The translations under genes and the position numbers were made by a program. Of a stretch of DNA of 51,867 bases, positions 1 to 10,089 are shown piece after piece. This stretch comes from Polysphondylium violaceum (lineage: Eukaryota > Evosea > Eumycetozoa > Dictyosteliales > Dictyosteliaceae). The DNA lies in assembly GCA_000277445.1 (NCBI GenBank), contig AJWJ01000112.1, positions 1-51,867 of the forward strand, in the 5' to 3' direction. How positions within the stretch are numbered: the stretch's first letter is position 1; each line of letters opens with the position of its first letter. The notes below the pieces were generated by a model. The model saw only the letters and a program-made list of their open reading frames with translations, made no database searches and was not told where the DNA came from.

Positions 1-745
1 TGATTCTATTATATAATACTATTTGTACAAATCTATATTAATGAAAAAAAAAAAAAAAACTTGGTCCTTTTAATCCTCGTTTTTTTAAAAAATGAAAAAA
101 AAAAATAAAGCTCTTTGAGAAAAAAAAAACGAAAAAGAATTTTTTTTAATTTTATTTGATTTATTTCAAAAATTGAGAAATTGACAGTAAATGTGACATT
201 TTCAACCTTCTTATTCTATTATCCCATTTAATTATGATTCCAACATATAAACTCATAAAGTTGATCAAGTATTTATTTTTTATAACAAAAGATGGTGTGA
301 ATATTTTAATATTTTTTTTTAAAATTGAATTTAACATTAAATTTCATTCATCAACTCCTTACGCGCACCAAAATCATTTACTCATCACATTCCTTTGCTC
401 AAATGTAAAAAATTATGTTCAATGAACATTTTTCTGCATAGTAAACAATTATTTGTTTAATTGGAACCCTTTTTTGACCAAACCTCAAACCTCAAACAAA
501 TTTGGGCTATGTGATAATAGAGTGCCCTACTTTGAGGAATGGGGGAGTTTTGATTGAATCTTTGAATTTTTTTTAATTTTTTCAAAAAAAATCTATTTTT
601 AATTTTTTTTAATTTTTTTTTTGATCAAAAAATAACTGCCCGCACTTGGGGCTTTGTTCATTCACGATTACTTTTTTATTTTTATCCCAAACAAAAATAG
701 TTTTTATTATAATAACCATAACATATGATATGATTTCGATTAAAA
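1..745. other. AT-rich intergenic DNA
   Basis: No gene is supported here. The stretch is dominated by A and T homopolymers, which is usual for dictyostelid promoters. The last part presumably holds the promoter of the surface-protein gene that starts at 746. Confidence 0.6.
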
Positions 746-3700
746 ATGCAATATATATCTAAAATCTATATCATTTTTTTTATTTTATTTTGTACTACTA
801 GTAATGTATTTTCAAAATGCCCTTTGTTGGTCAAGAATGTGAGACAGGGATTTTGTGATCCAGATTTATTTTTAATGCCTCCAGTGTTGGAGATTCAAAA
901 CACAAATGGCTTGATTCACAGTCTCACACCATTTGCTAACGTCAGCACAATGGCTCAGCCAAATCAGGGCAATTTAATGTTGTACTATACATTGGAGGTT
1001 GGCACCACCTACACACTCACCTACAACTTTACTTCAGAGGTTGGATGTGTGTCTACTGAAGAGATTGTCGCACAGGGTCCAAAATTGGTATTTGAGCAAC
1101 CCAAGTGCCGTTACTCTCTTGGTAGTGTAGATTATGTCGGCGAAAATGTTTTACCCCAGCCAGTTTCTTTTTCAGTTGATGCAGTGACTCAAACTCTACC
1201 ATATCAATTCCTTGCTGGTCAAGGCCACGATTTCAAGATTGAGTATGGTGATGTTTCTTGTGGTAAAACAATCATTTTGTATGAAGATACCAACAAAGGA
1301 TATCCACTTCTCACTGTAAAACACGATATTTGTAATGGAGGTGTCGGCTCTGTTATATTGGTCAATCATAATGAATATATTAGTTTTGCATTACAAGTGC
1401 AAAATTCTCCTTCAAACTTGACTACCATCAATACTGGTCAATGGAGTAGTTTGACAGCTGGGTCGTACACTCTACTACTTCAATCCAAATCATGTGGTCT
1501 TCAACAGGTTCCAATTTTCATTGAAAATGGATTTCCAAAATTCCATTTTACAATGAGTCCTTATAAAGGCTGTCCATCAACTCCTTTGGTAAACATTGTT
1601 TTTGACGATCCAACAATCAACCCAATTGACTTTGCCTATGTATATGTTGGGACCCAAATGACTCTTCCTTTTACAGCCCCATCTCAATATTTTGATCTCG
1701 AGATCAGAGGTGCACAGTGTTCAACAATTACAACTCTTTATATTCCAGACATTGTTTTAGATGTTCACTATACCATAGAGAATGCAAGTGTTGATGGTTA
1801 TTGTGGCGATGCTCTTTTCACCTTGGTCTATAACGAAACCCTCTACACTGGACTCAGTGTTACCGATAGAAATAATAATCCAGTCACCCTTACAAATAAG
1901 CAGTTTGTTGGTCCTTACAACTCCCAGTTTACTATTAGAGATTCTTGTCAATCTAATTCTGCCATCCAAATATTGGCTCCAATCCCAGTTCCTATTATTA
2001 AAACAGTTGATAAGTTGGAAAAATGTGGTGATACTACTGATCTCTATATTTATAATTACTTGGACTTTGAAAATGTGACTTTATTCTTGGGCGAAAGCTC
2101 TGAGTTTCTTTATTCCGATCCAGATGGTTATATTAGAAACACAACAACCGTTCAGTATTATGTATCATATTATTTGAAAGGTTGTCGAGTTCCAGCTTAT
2201 GGACAAGGTATAGATCAAGAGATACAACCATTTAATGATCAAGTTGAATTCTTGTACACTATTACTAAAAACCCAGTTTGTAATAGACAAGGTGAGATCA
2301 CCTTTTATATTCATTATCCTCCTTTGGATCTATTTTCAAAAAACAAAACAGTTAGCTTTACTCCAGATCAATTTATAAACATGTATCATTATATTGAAAT
2401 TTATGGTTGTTTGGTTCAAAGAGGAATAACTATTGATCCTTATAGATTTGGTAAGTAGAATAATATTTGATCTATACGGTATTTGAATATATATTAATTT
2501 TAAATTTATATATTATATATAGAGGCTGGTGCACCAGATGTTATAGTAACTCAATTTAATGATATAGGTTGTAGATATATGAGTAATGCTAGTATTTATA
2601 TTGAATCTGAATTTTCAATTTCTTATATTCTATTTAAAGATGAAACTGGTCAATCACCTCCAAAAGCTTATTATCCAGAATCAACAATATCAAATTCTAC
2701 ACATTATGGTTTTACTTATCTCCCATTTGGTGAAAGAGACATTGTTATTGTCTTTGGCGATTGTTCAGATATTGTAAAAATTCAACATATTAATCTAAAG
2801 GCATCAAGTTCATTTGAACTTAAATATTCTATCACACCAATTACCAATTGCCAAGTCCAAGATGGATCAATAACTGTTGAAAACCCATCACAATTTACAT
2901 ACTTGTATATTTACCCTTCCAGGGACCCAGCAATCAATGGTGTTTTTAATAATCTTGCATCAGATGTATATCATGTTTTTATTGATGTCGCTTCCGAAAC
3001 TTGCTATGGTAATGTTTCTATTCATGTTCCAACAGCTGTCCAAGCCAATATTCATTTCCAAACAGTTACCAATCCAACTTGTAAATCTGAATCAAATGGT
3101 GCAATCTTGGTTTTCCCAAAGAGTAAAGATGACTCTATTTTCTACTCGGTTTCTAAATTAGCACGCGACGATGGTGTGACACAATACGGCAATGCATTTT
3201 GGGATCTAAAACAAGGTGTTCACAACTTTACCGTATATTCAATGTCATGTTCATGGAGGGCATCAACCAACGTCACTGCGGAGGTTCCAAGCTTTAAATA
3301 CAGAGTATTGTCGCAGACTGAGGTGGGTAGTTGTGACTATAAAACATTTATTCAATTTTATTCTGAAAATCCAAATGTAGTGATTTCATCAATATCCCAA
3401 TCTTTAAATCTACAAGGTGACACTTTGGACAATATCATTTATGGTCGACCATCAGGAGGCACCAGTTTTTTCACTATTTTCTATGCTTCTAGTGATTGCT
3501 CCCAAGAGATTATGGTAGAAAATATTGATTATTCCTTTGATACACCTGATCAAGTTCCAACAGTTACACCAGATTGCTCGTCTTCTACTTTTGGCCCCTC
3601 TCTTGTTCTTGATGCCAATTATAATGTTGCTTTCTCTGCCTCTGGTGTTTATTTGGATGATTTCCAATATGACCATATTCCAAGTTTGGAAAATTTGGTA

Positions 3701-4768
3701 TACACACATTTCTCGACTGGTTGTCAAGCCAATGTCAACGCCAGAGAGATTTCAACTTATCAACCTAATCCAGTCATTGTAAATGAAACTTGTTATGGAG
3801 CTGTTGATGGTACAGCTGCTGTTGCTATAACCGGGTCCCAAATATTTTATCAAACTATTTCTCCAAACTCTAATGGCTATTCACTTACTTTTCCAATCCA
3901 AGATACTTCATCCTCTCTAATTACATTTAGTCACTTTACCACAACTGGGTTTGGAATCATGAGAACCCACAAAGATAATCCATATTGTGTAGATACATCA
4001 TTACACAATGTAGATGGTTTCGAGCCAAGTGTAAGTTTACAATCCACAGGTGTTTGTGATGCCTCCAACACAGGATCTAGAACTGAGGGTCAAATTGTCA
4101 ATGAGCTCGATGTTGAAGGTCTCAATCAAATCACCTATACATTAAATGGAACATCATCTCAATCACCAGTATTTAGTGATAACAAAGTTGGTAATTACAC
4201 TAGCATTGTCACCATTGATGATCCAAGATGTAAGAGAATATTCAAAAATGATGTTCAAGTTGCTCAATTATCTCCAATCGGCATCCAAGTTGATTCCAGT
4301 GTTTGTCTTTCTGCCTCTTTTGTCCCAGCCATAACCACTGTTGAATATCAATATATCATCACTCTTGCAGATTCTCAAATCGAGTCTAGTATACACTCTG
4401 GTAAATGGTCACTTCAATTACCAACCAATGGTACTTTTTCACTCTCTGTCGCAGATGTCACCGGAACTTGTAAGCATTTTTCCGATTTTATAGTAAATCC
4501 TTGTCCAGTAACACCATCACCCTCATCTTCATCATCCTTATCATCACAATCCTCAACTGAAGAAAAGAAAAAAGGAGTCAATCTTGGTCTTGCAGTTGGT
4601 TTACCAATTGGTTTGGCTGTTTTAATTGCTGCTTTAGTTGGTGCTTTTATTCTCTATAAAAAGAGAAGGGTGAATCCATCCAAAGCAACACAATTCCAAA
4701 CTGAACATGAACTCACTCAAGTGTCTGTATTTACTGGTGGTAAATTACAAAAGTTGGATGATTTTTAA
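746..4768 (+). CDS. large type I surface protein with SprB-like repeats, 2 exons
   Basis: Exons 746..2450 and 2523..4768; the 72-nt intron (GTAAGT...TATAG, phase 1) joins the frames without a break and gives about 1316 residues. The protein begins with a hydrophobic signal peptide. A long ectodomain follows, built of approximately 80-100 residue units with paired cysteines, NPxC starts and NGxI turns, rich in N-glycosylation sequons. It ends with a Ser-rich stalk, one membrane helix (about residues 1257-1280), a KKRR stop-transfer and a short cytosolic tail. The units resemble the SprB repeats of dictyostelid and bacterial adhesins; that family call is inference. The N-terminal module (CP...GxCxP, then GPK and a PxC motif) recurs in the 440-aa gene at 19064-20386, so the two are paralogues. 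A role in adhesion or recognition is plausible but not shown. Confidence 0.85.
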
Positions 4769-4926
4769 AAAATAAAATAAAAGAATGATCATTTTTTTGA
4801 TACCATTCAATCATTTAAACAATTAATTCAAACAAAAAAAGATTTTCCCTTTAAGATCTGTTAGAGAGTACTAGAGCACCTTGTCACCTTATTAAAACAT
4901 TTTGCAAAACTTTAAAAGAACAAAAC

Positions 4927-4982
4927 AGTTCCCAAGGGTTTTCTTTAATCAGTAGAATGTAAGAATTGCTGTAAGGGGAGCT
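4927..4982 (-). ncRNA. class I ncRNA candidate, copy 1 (inverted)
   Basis: On the minus strand the segment carries the 11-nt class I motif CCTTACAGCAA exactly (4976..4966) directly after a short 5' arm AGCTCC. The 3' arm GGAACT (4932..4927) can pair with that arm except for one C/A mismatch. The size of about 56 nt is within the known 42-65 nt range of Dictyostelium class I RNAs. A T-rich GTTTTGTT follows immediately. A DUSE-like box lies about 77 nt upstream. The two other copies at 5275 and 5478 are in the opposite orientation. Ends are inferred from the terminal stem only. Confidence 0.65.
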
Positions 4983-5059
4983 TAATTGAGTGCTAAACAC
5001 ACATCAACAACTTTCGAATTAATAATTAAAAGGGGCAGGTGTCTAATAAAACCCAATAT

Positions 5060-5068
5060 TTGTGGGCC
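5060..5068 (-). promoter_or_regulatory. DUSE-like box upstream of class I RNA copy 1
   Basis: The minus strand reads GGCCCACAA, close to the Dictyostelium upstream sequence element (consensus near AACCCAYAA) that drives snRNA and class I RNA genes. It sits about 77 nt upstream of the inferred RNA start at 4982. It is a weaker match than the boxes of the other two copies. Confidence 0.4.
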
Positions 5069-5176
5069 AAATTAAAAAAATCTTCGACAATTTTGATATT
5101 TTTTGAAGAATAAAAAATGAAATGAAATCGAAAACCCAACTTTCTTTTTATATCACTTTTCATGCATATTATATTT

Positions 5177-5185
5177 AACCCATAA
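5177..5185 (+). promoter_or_regulatory. DUSE box of class I RNA copy 2
   Basis: AACCCATAA matches the DUSE consensus. It is about 89 nt before the inferred start of the class I RNA at 5275. The same box, in the same relative place, precedes the copy at 5478. Confidence 0.65.
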
Positions 5186-5274
5186 AAGGATGACACTTTA
5201 CTGTGAGACTATTAAAAAGCGATGGAATGATAGTTTTAATAATGTATCCCATCTGACAAGATGAAAAGATGTCA

Positions 5275-5330
5275 AGTTCCCCTTACTGCAATTAAAATTC
5301 TCTACTGATTTAAGAAAACCCTTGGGAACT
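5275..5330 (+). ncRNA. class I ncRNA candidate, copy 2
   Basis: The terminal stem is AGTTCC (5275-5280) with GGAACT (5325-5330), six Watson-Crick pairs. It is followed at once by CCTTACTGCAA (5281-5291), the class I motif with one change (A to T at the seventh base). Length is about 56 nt. A GTTTTGTTT tract follows the 3' arm, as in the other copies. A perfect DUSE lies upstream. These RNAs are abundant cytoplasmic ncRNAs of dictyostelids thought to act in development; that is family knowledge. Confidence 0.75.
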
Positions 5331-5372
5331 GTTTTGTTTAATATCTAAATATATGTAATGAAATATTAATTT

Positions 5373-5381
5373 AACCCATAA
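5373..5381 (+). promoter_or_regulatory. DUSE box of class I RNA copy 3
   Basis: AACCCATAA in TTTAACCCATAA context, identical to the box of copy 2. It is about 96 nt upstream of the inferred RNA start at 5478. Confidence 0.65.
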
Positions 5382-5477
5382 TTTAACTAGATAGTCATTA
5401 AAAACCATAATAAAAAAAGGAAAAGTGATTGATTATTGTGTCTCATTTGTCACAATCTGATATGATGGAATATCACA

Positions 5478-5520
5478 AGTTCCCCTTACAGCAATATAGT
5501 CGCAGAAAACCTTGGGAATT
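5478..5520 (+). ncRNA. class I ncRNA candidate, copy 3
   Basis: The terminal stem AGTTCC with GGAATT has five Watson-Crick pairs and one G-T wobble; the wobble replaces the G-C pair of copy 2, so the stem is kept while the sequence drifts. The exact 11-nt motif CCTTACAGCAA lies at 5484-5494. The length of about 43 nt is at the short end of the class. GTTTTATT follows. Copies 2 and 3, with their promoters, form a diverged tandem pair (period about 200 bp). Confidence 0.75.
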
Positions 5521-5795
5521 GTTTTATTATAAAAATTTTCTTTTTATCTACCAAGAGTGAATGCAAGGTTAAAAGTAACAAAACTTCTTTGATAGGCCCT
5601 CTTGGGGTTTTGGAGTCGGGTTTTAAGGTGAGTAATTGAAAAAAGTTCCAAATTTACTTGTGCAGAAAAATAAGGAGTCGAATTGGGCATCAGATGTATT
5701 ATGTAAGAGTGACAGAGTATAGATTTATCTAAGAATGCAGTGATGTTTGTTTGACATTGTTTTGAGACATATCATGTATTTGATGGCTTATCTAA

Positions 5796-6026
5796 GATTT
5801 TTCCAATCCAAAATCCAATTCTTCAACCTCAGATGGTGAGGTCACTAATTATTTTAAGTTTATCACAGAAGATTACATGAACACAAAGGTGCCAAAAAAA
5901 TCCATTAAAAAATATACAGGTGATAGTTTAAAAAAAACATTGTTTAATTGTTTTAATAAGGATGTAGACAGTTGGAACTCTTGCATATTGCCCCTATTGG
6001 AAAAAAGATTTTTTTGTATAAATTAG
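5796..6026 (+). pseudogene. open segment of 76 codons, possible gene remnant
   Basis: An open frame without an ATG near its start runs to a TAG at 6024 and has coding-like residue content (Lys, Asp, Asn, Trp, Cys; for example the stretch EDYMNTKVPKKS). It ends 67 bp before tRNA-Lys. I recognise no family. It may be chance, an exon of an unseen gene, or the tail of an old element; there is no support to choose. Confidence 0.2.
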
Positions 6027-6093
6027 GAAGAAAAAAAAAATTATTCAAATTTTATACTACAAAATATATATTTGACCCTCTTAAAATCAACAA

Positions 6094-6166
6094 GCCCAGA
6101 TAGCTCAGTCGGTAGAGCGCAAGGCTTTTAACCTTGTGGTCGGGGGTTCGAGCCCCCCTTTGGGCG
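6094..6166 (+). tRNA. tRNA-Lys(TTT)
   Basis: A full cloverleaf can be drawn. Acceptor GCCCAGA pairs with TTTGGGC (one G-T). The D-arm is GCTC/GAGC and the anticodon stem CAAGG/CCTTG with loop CTTTTAA, anticodon TTT. The T-stem is GGGGG/CCCCC with TTCGAGC and the discriminator is G. There is no intron. Internal A and B boxes are intact. Confidence 0.97.
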
Positions 6167-6375
6167 TATCTTTTGAATATTGAAAATCCTTTATCGGTTT
6201 TATTTTGGAATTCTTTAATAACAATGTTTAATGTAATAGGAATGAGTCGTGTCCCATAATATTAATCTTATATTTAATATTTTATAAAAACAATAAATAA
6301 AGATCATCAGATCCAGTCGGTTTTGCGCACTCCTTCTGTATCTATCTTTAGTTTCTATTAAATTAATAAACAATC

Positions 6376-6596
6376 ATTGTATTATTAGTACACATATATA
6401 TTAGACAAAATAAAGATAACAAATAAAGGTTATAGGGTGATAAGGGTGCGCACACCAACTGAAGTTTATTTACATTAAATTTATCTTTTATAGTTTAGCA
6501 TTCAAAAACCAATTTTCTATTTAAAGATAATCCAGATATCAATCCGATATAAAGAGATATTGAATTATTTCCAAAAAACGGTAATGCGTTTACAGT
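6376..6596. repeat. dispersed repeat, copy R1
   Basis: This copy shares about 220 bp with R2 and R3, running from TTAGTACACAT to AACGGTAATGCG. It includes the block GGTGCGCACACCAACTGAAG and the block TTTATAGTTTAGCATTC. It starts about 210 bp downstream of tRNA-Lys(TTT). No open frame is present. Confidence 0.8.
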
Positions 6597-7335
6597 AAGA
6601 CATATGGTTTTGTTTCACTGTTTTTAATAACAATGACTAATGTGGTTGGTATTTGAATGTTGAATACACAAGTGAGACGTGATACACAAAAGGAATGGTC
6701 TTGTATATCACGTCCTCTAATGAACTATATAATCTGATGAGAAAATCTTTTTTATTATAGCACAATCATTTTGCCCGCTGGAAAATGTCAAAACGTCACT
6801 TAAACAGTGTAATAGGAATACCTTACATTAATGAACAATAATCACGAAATTCGAACATGTCATAAATTAGCTTTTATGATATGTATCATTTCAGTGAATG
6901 AGGGAATGTAAACAGAATAAATAGCTATAGTGAAAATGAATTATCACCTTCCTTTAGTGAATTTGATTTTTGCATTTTAAATCAATAGGTTGAAAGTGTG
7001 GCAATAGAAAAGAATAATACAAACAATAAAAAAGACAAAAGTGCCAACAGCAGGTATGAAATTAAAAAACAATATACATGATAAAAGAGTTTATACTGTA
7101 TCACCAACACCAAACTCAACCCTTGGACCTTAAAGATCCTCTTTGTTTGGTATATGCAGTTATGTACTGGATGAAGAGTTTAGTAAAATATAATGAAAAA
7201 TATCAAGTTTCAATTGTATTCATGTTTTTTCTATTTCCATTTGGTTCGGCTTAAAAGTTGACAATTAACCAGTGTTTAAATCATTGAGTAAATCTATCAA
7301 TCAATCTAATTAGTATCATTACATTTATATTTTAT
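6597..7335. other. non-coding region with a hairpin
   Basis: No gene is supported between the R1 repeat and the MarR-GNAT gene. A hairpin at 6676-6714 has a 14-bp stem (one G-T) around an 11-nt loop. The short string AATAACAATGNNTAATGT appears both near 6212 and near 6628. Confidence 0.5.
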
Positions 7336-8259
7336 TTATTTGGTAAGATCCAATTCCATATGATAGTTGCCTCTTTTATAGGCAGAGACAACACCAACAA
7401 GTTCTTTGAAACCAAGTTTTTTGTAGAGATTGATTGCAGGTATCAAGATGGTGTTGGTTTCCAAATACACTTTTGAGGCACCCAACTCTTTGGCCAAATT
7501 TGCTATTGCCTTTCCTAAAATGAAACCAATGCTTTTGCCTTGTGCTTTGGGAGACACAGCCATCTTGGCCATCTCGTAGTCGTATGGAGAGTTGAACATC
7601 TTGACCAAAGCACAAACGCCAACAGGCTCGCCATTCAAGAGGGCAACTAGTATTCTTCCACCCTTTGCTATAATATATTCGTCTGCATGGTCTAATGATT
7701 TGTAGTCGTTTTCTTCCATTACAAAATACTTTGATATCCACTCGACATTCAAATCTCTAAATGCACTCTTATATTGTTCTGTATAGTCGACAATCTGCAC
7801 GTCTTTGCTTTCTCTTTGTTTCTTTTGTTCGACGACTCTTTTCAACAAAGATTTTTGATCCAATAGCTGTTGCCATTCTCTCAAGGCTTCGTAGAGATTG
7901 TGTTTGGATTCTGCAACAAGACCATCGATAGCAGCCTCGACATCGGCGGCCTGGTCCTTGAGAATGGCGTCTGTTGTTTTCTGTCCCTGTTCAGATAAAC
8001 TAATGACACCGTCTGTAATTTCATTCAAAAGACCTGCTTTGTATATCTCGTCTACCAACACAGCAACATCTGCTTCGCACTGAGCTGTCTCTGTTGAAAT
8101 CTGTGTGATCAATTTCCCCTGATCCAACAGCGACACCAACACAGGAAGCCATCTCGACGATACATTAAAAATGGTTGAAAGATCGTCAGTGATGTGTGAT
8201 GTCAATAGACCCATACGATTAGCAATTGCTATCTTTCCTATTTTATTATACAAATCCAT
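7336..8259 (-). CDS. MarR-like wHTH / GNAT N-acetyltransferase fusion
   Basis: About 307 residues, single exon. The first ATG is at 8259; the frame also has an upstream GTG that a eukaryote is unlikely to use. Residues 1-145 resemble a degenerate MarR-type winged-helix domain. Residues about 150-307 are a GNAT acetyltransferase with the acetyl-CoA loop AQGKSIG and the conserved stretch ending in LYKKLGFKE. The fused MarR-GNAT architecture is well known in bacteria, especially Bacteroidetes, and uncommon in eukaryotes, so acquisition from a bacterium is likely. The substrate is unknown. The gene stands alone between tRNA genes and dispersed repeats, with no introns, in a stretch otherwise empty of genes. 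Confidence 0.85.
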   Translation of the reverse strand: MDLYNKIGKIAIANRMGLLTSHITDDLSTIFNVSSRWLPVLVSLLDQGKLITQISTETAQCEADVAVLVDEIYKAGLLNEITDGVISLSEQGQKTTDAILKDQAADVEAAIDGLVAESKHNLYEALREWQQLLDQKSLLKRVVEQKKQRESKDVQIVDYTEQYKSAFRDLNVEWISKYFVMEENDYKSLDHADEYIIAKGGRILVALLNGEPVGVCALVKMFNSPYDYEMAKMAVSPKAQGKSIGFILGKAIANLAKELGASKVYLETNTILIPAINLYKKLGFKELVGVVSAYKRGNYHMELDLTK

Positions 8260-8265
8260 TCCCAC

Positions 8266-8900
8266 TCGTGTGTTGTCTGTGGTATCCTATGATCAATATC
8301 GCTGCACATTTAATTTTTTTTTTTTTTGAGAAAAATTTAATGACAAATAATGACATATTTTTCTCGTTTTCAGACTTACAAATCAGATATTTTTTTTACT
8401 AAAAAAACAAAAAGATCAAAAAGAATCTTTGGGAACGAACAAAAATTTTTCTAGAATAATTATGTTATTCTATGGTTGTTTATTTACATAATCATTTAAA
8501 AATGAATCAGATATGTCATTATTCTGTAGTTTTCCAACCGAATTTATTCAAAGTAAAAATTAATTAAATAATAAATTAGATATTAAAATTAATTTTTCAA
8601 GATTTAATAAGCCATAAATAAAAGATGAATTCTTATTATGATAAATCTCTAATATACAATAATATTTATCATTTTATCATACTTCACTAAGATAAATAAT
8701 AAAGATGTCTGAAGTGCACAAACACAAATAGATAAACTATTAAGAGAAAGTGGGATTTTAAGTTAAAAAATCAACAAACTAATTCTTTGATGGTGTTAGA
8801 AAATGATTCATCGTGTGTGAGAGATCATATAGATCTTCAACAATAATATCTGAGAACAAATCTTTGTTTTCAGTACAATATAATAGGAATGATATTAGTC
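8266..8900. other. AT-rich region without a gene
   Basis: This is the likely promoter of the minus-strand MarR-GNAT gene, followed by low-complexity DNA. I see no frame, RNA gene or structured repeat. Confidence 0.5.
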
Positions 8901-8901
8901 A

Positions 8902-9119
8902 TTGATTATTAGTACACATAGATCTTAGACAAAAAAAAGATAACAAATAAAGCTTATAGGGTGAGAAGGGTGCACACCAACTGAAGTTTATTTAAATTTA
9001 ATTTATCTTTTATAGTTTAGCATTCAAACTAATGTTCTATTTAAGGATAATCCATATATCAGATCGATATTAAAAGTTATGGAATTATTTCCAAAAACGG
9101 TAATGCGTTTTGCATTACA
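8902..9119. repeat. dispersed repeat, copy R2
   Basis: Directly repeated with R3 at a period of about 249 bp, and similar to R1. It ends with TAATGCGTTTTGCATTA, a 6-bp palindromic arm around GTTTT that is also present at the end of R3. Confidence 0.8.
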
Positions 9120-9149
9120 TTAATTTTTAATAAACAAAGATATAAATCA

Positions 9150-9373
9150 TTTTATTATCAGTACACATAGATATTAGACAAAATAAAGATAACAAATAAA
9201 GCTTATAGGGTGAGAAGGGTGCGCAGACCAACTGAAGTTAATTTACATTAAATTTATCTTTTATAGTTTAGCATTCGAAAACCAATTTTCTATTTAAGGA
9301 TAATCCATATATCAGATCCGTTATTAAGAGATATTGAATTATTTCCAAAAACGGTAATGCGTTTTGCATTACA
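9150..9373. repeat. dispersed repeat, copy R3
   Basis: In tandem with R2. It ends about 68 bp from the 3' end of tRNA-Cys(GCA). The flanking string TTTCTATTAAA occurs just after R3 and just before R1, so the repeat unit may be slightly longer than marked. Confidence 0.8.
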
Positions 9374-9441
9374 AGTTTCTATTAAAACAATAAATGGAAA
9401 ACAATTTTAAACCGACAAAAGATTATGGCCTCTTAAAGAAT

Positions 9442-9513
9442 AGGACCCTACCAGAATTGAACTAGTGACCTAACGATCTGCAGTCGCTTGCTCTACCACT
9501 GAGCTAAGGATCC
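9442..9513 (-). tRNA. tRNA-Cys(GCA)
   Basis: On the minus strand the acceptor GGATCCT pairs with AGGGTCC. The D-arm is GCTC/GAGC, the anticodon stem AGCGA/TCGTT with loop CTGCAGA (anticodon GCA), and the T-stem ACTAG/CTGGT with loop TTCAATT. The discriminator is T. It is 72 nt long, without intron. Confidence 0.95.
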
Positions 9514-10089
9514 ATGAAATTTGAAAAAAAATGTTTGTTTTTATCGCCAAACCTCTGACCTAATACAAAACCTCCAGGGTTCTCTCCCATTCCCCTATAT
9601 CACCCTTCCCAAACCCTTTGATGATGTCTGCCCAAAAGCCCTATCCCCATATTCGAATTCTTTTACCTGTCATCTTTTAATATATAAAATAAAAATTTAA
9701 TTGTCTCCATCCTAATTAAAACAAAAAAAATTCAATTCCAACTACGGGGGGGCCCGTGATTGGGGTTAGTGGCTTGTTGTTAGTTGGAATTGAATTTTTT
9801 TGTGGTGTGTGTTCTCAGGGATGCATCGAGAGCGTAGTTGATCTTCTCTCGATAAACTTCTGATTAATAAATTTTGGCTCCAATTGCAATTTTATCTTTT
9901 TTTACTTCTTTAAAAAAAGCACTGAGTCTCGAGGAATCAGTCGTAGTATTAAAAAAGCTTTTTTCAGTTTTTTTCTTCAGACATAGAGATAAATAAAAAA
10001 GACCAACACTGGTTTAAATGAAAAACAATATACTTGTATTTATTCAAAAACAAAAATAAAAAAAAAAACTACTGCTATAATATAATAAA
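9514..10089. other. non-coding region with GC-rich hairpin
   Basis: No open frame is present. It holds the long hairpin at 9724-9801 listed separately and short GC-richer blocks that stand out from the AT-rich surroundings. An unannotated ncRNA is possible but I could not match one. Confidence 0.4.
9724..9801. repeat. perfect 21-bp inverted repeat with G-rich loop
   Basis: Arm 9724-9744 and arm 9781-9801 are exact reverse complements (core TTCAATTCCAACTA / TAGTTGGAATTGAA). They enclose 36 bp that are very G-rich for this genome, including GGGGGGGCCC. No frame covers it. Confidence 0.8.

Noticed and set aside
9861-9880. Sm-site-like AATTTTGG near a stem, possible snRNA
   Set aside because: No DUSE box upstream and no U1, U2, U4 or U5 signature sequence could be found.
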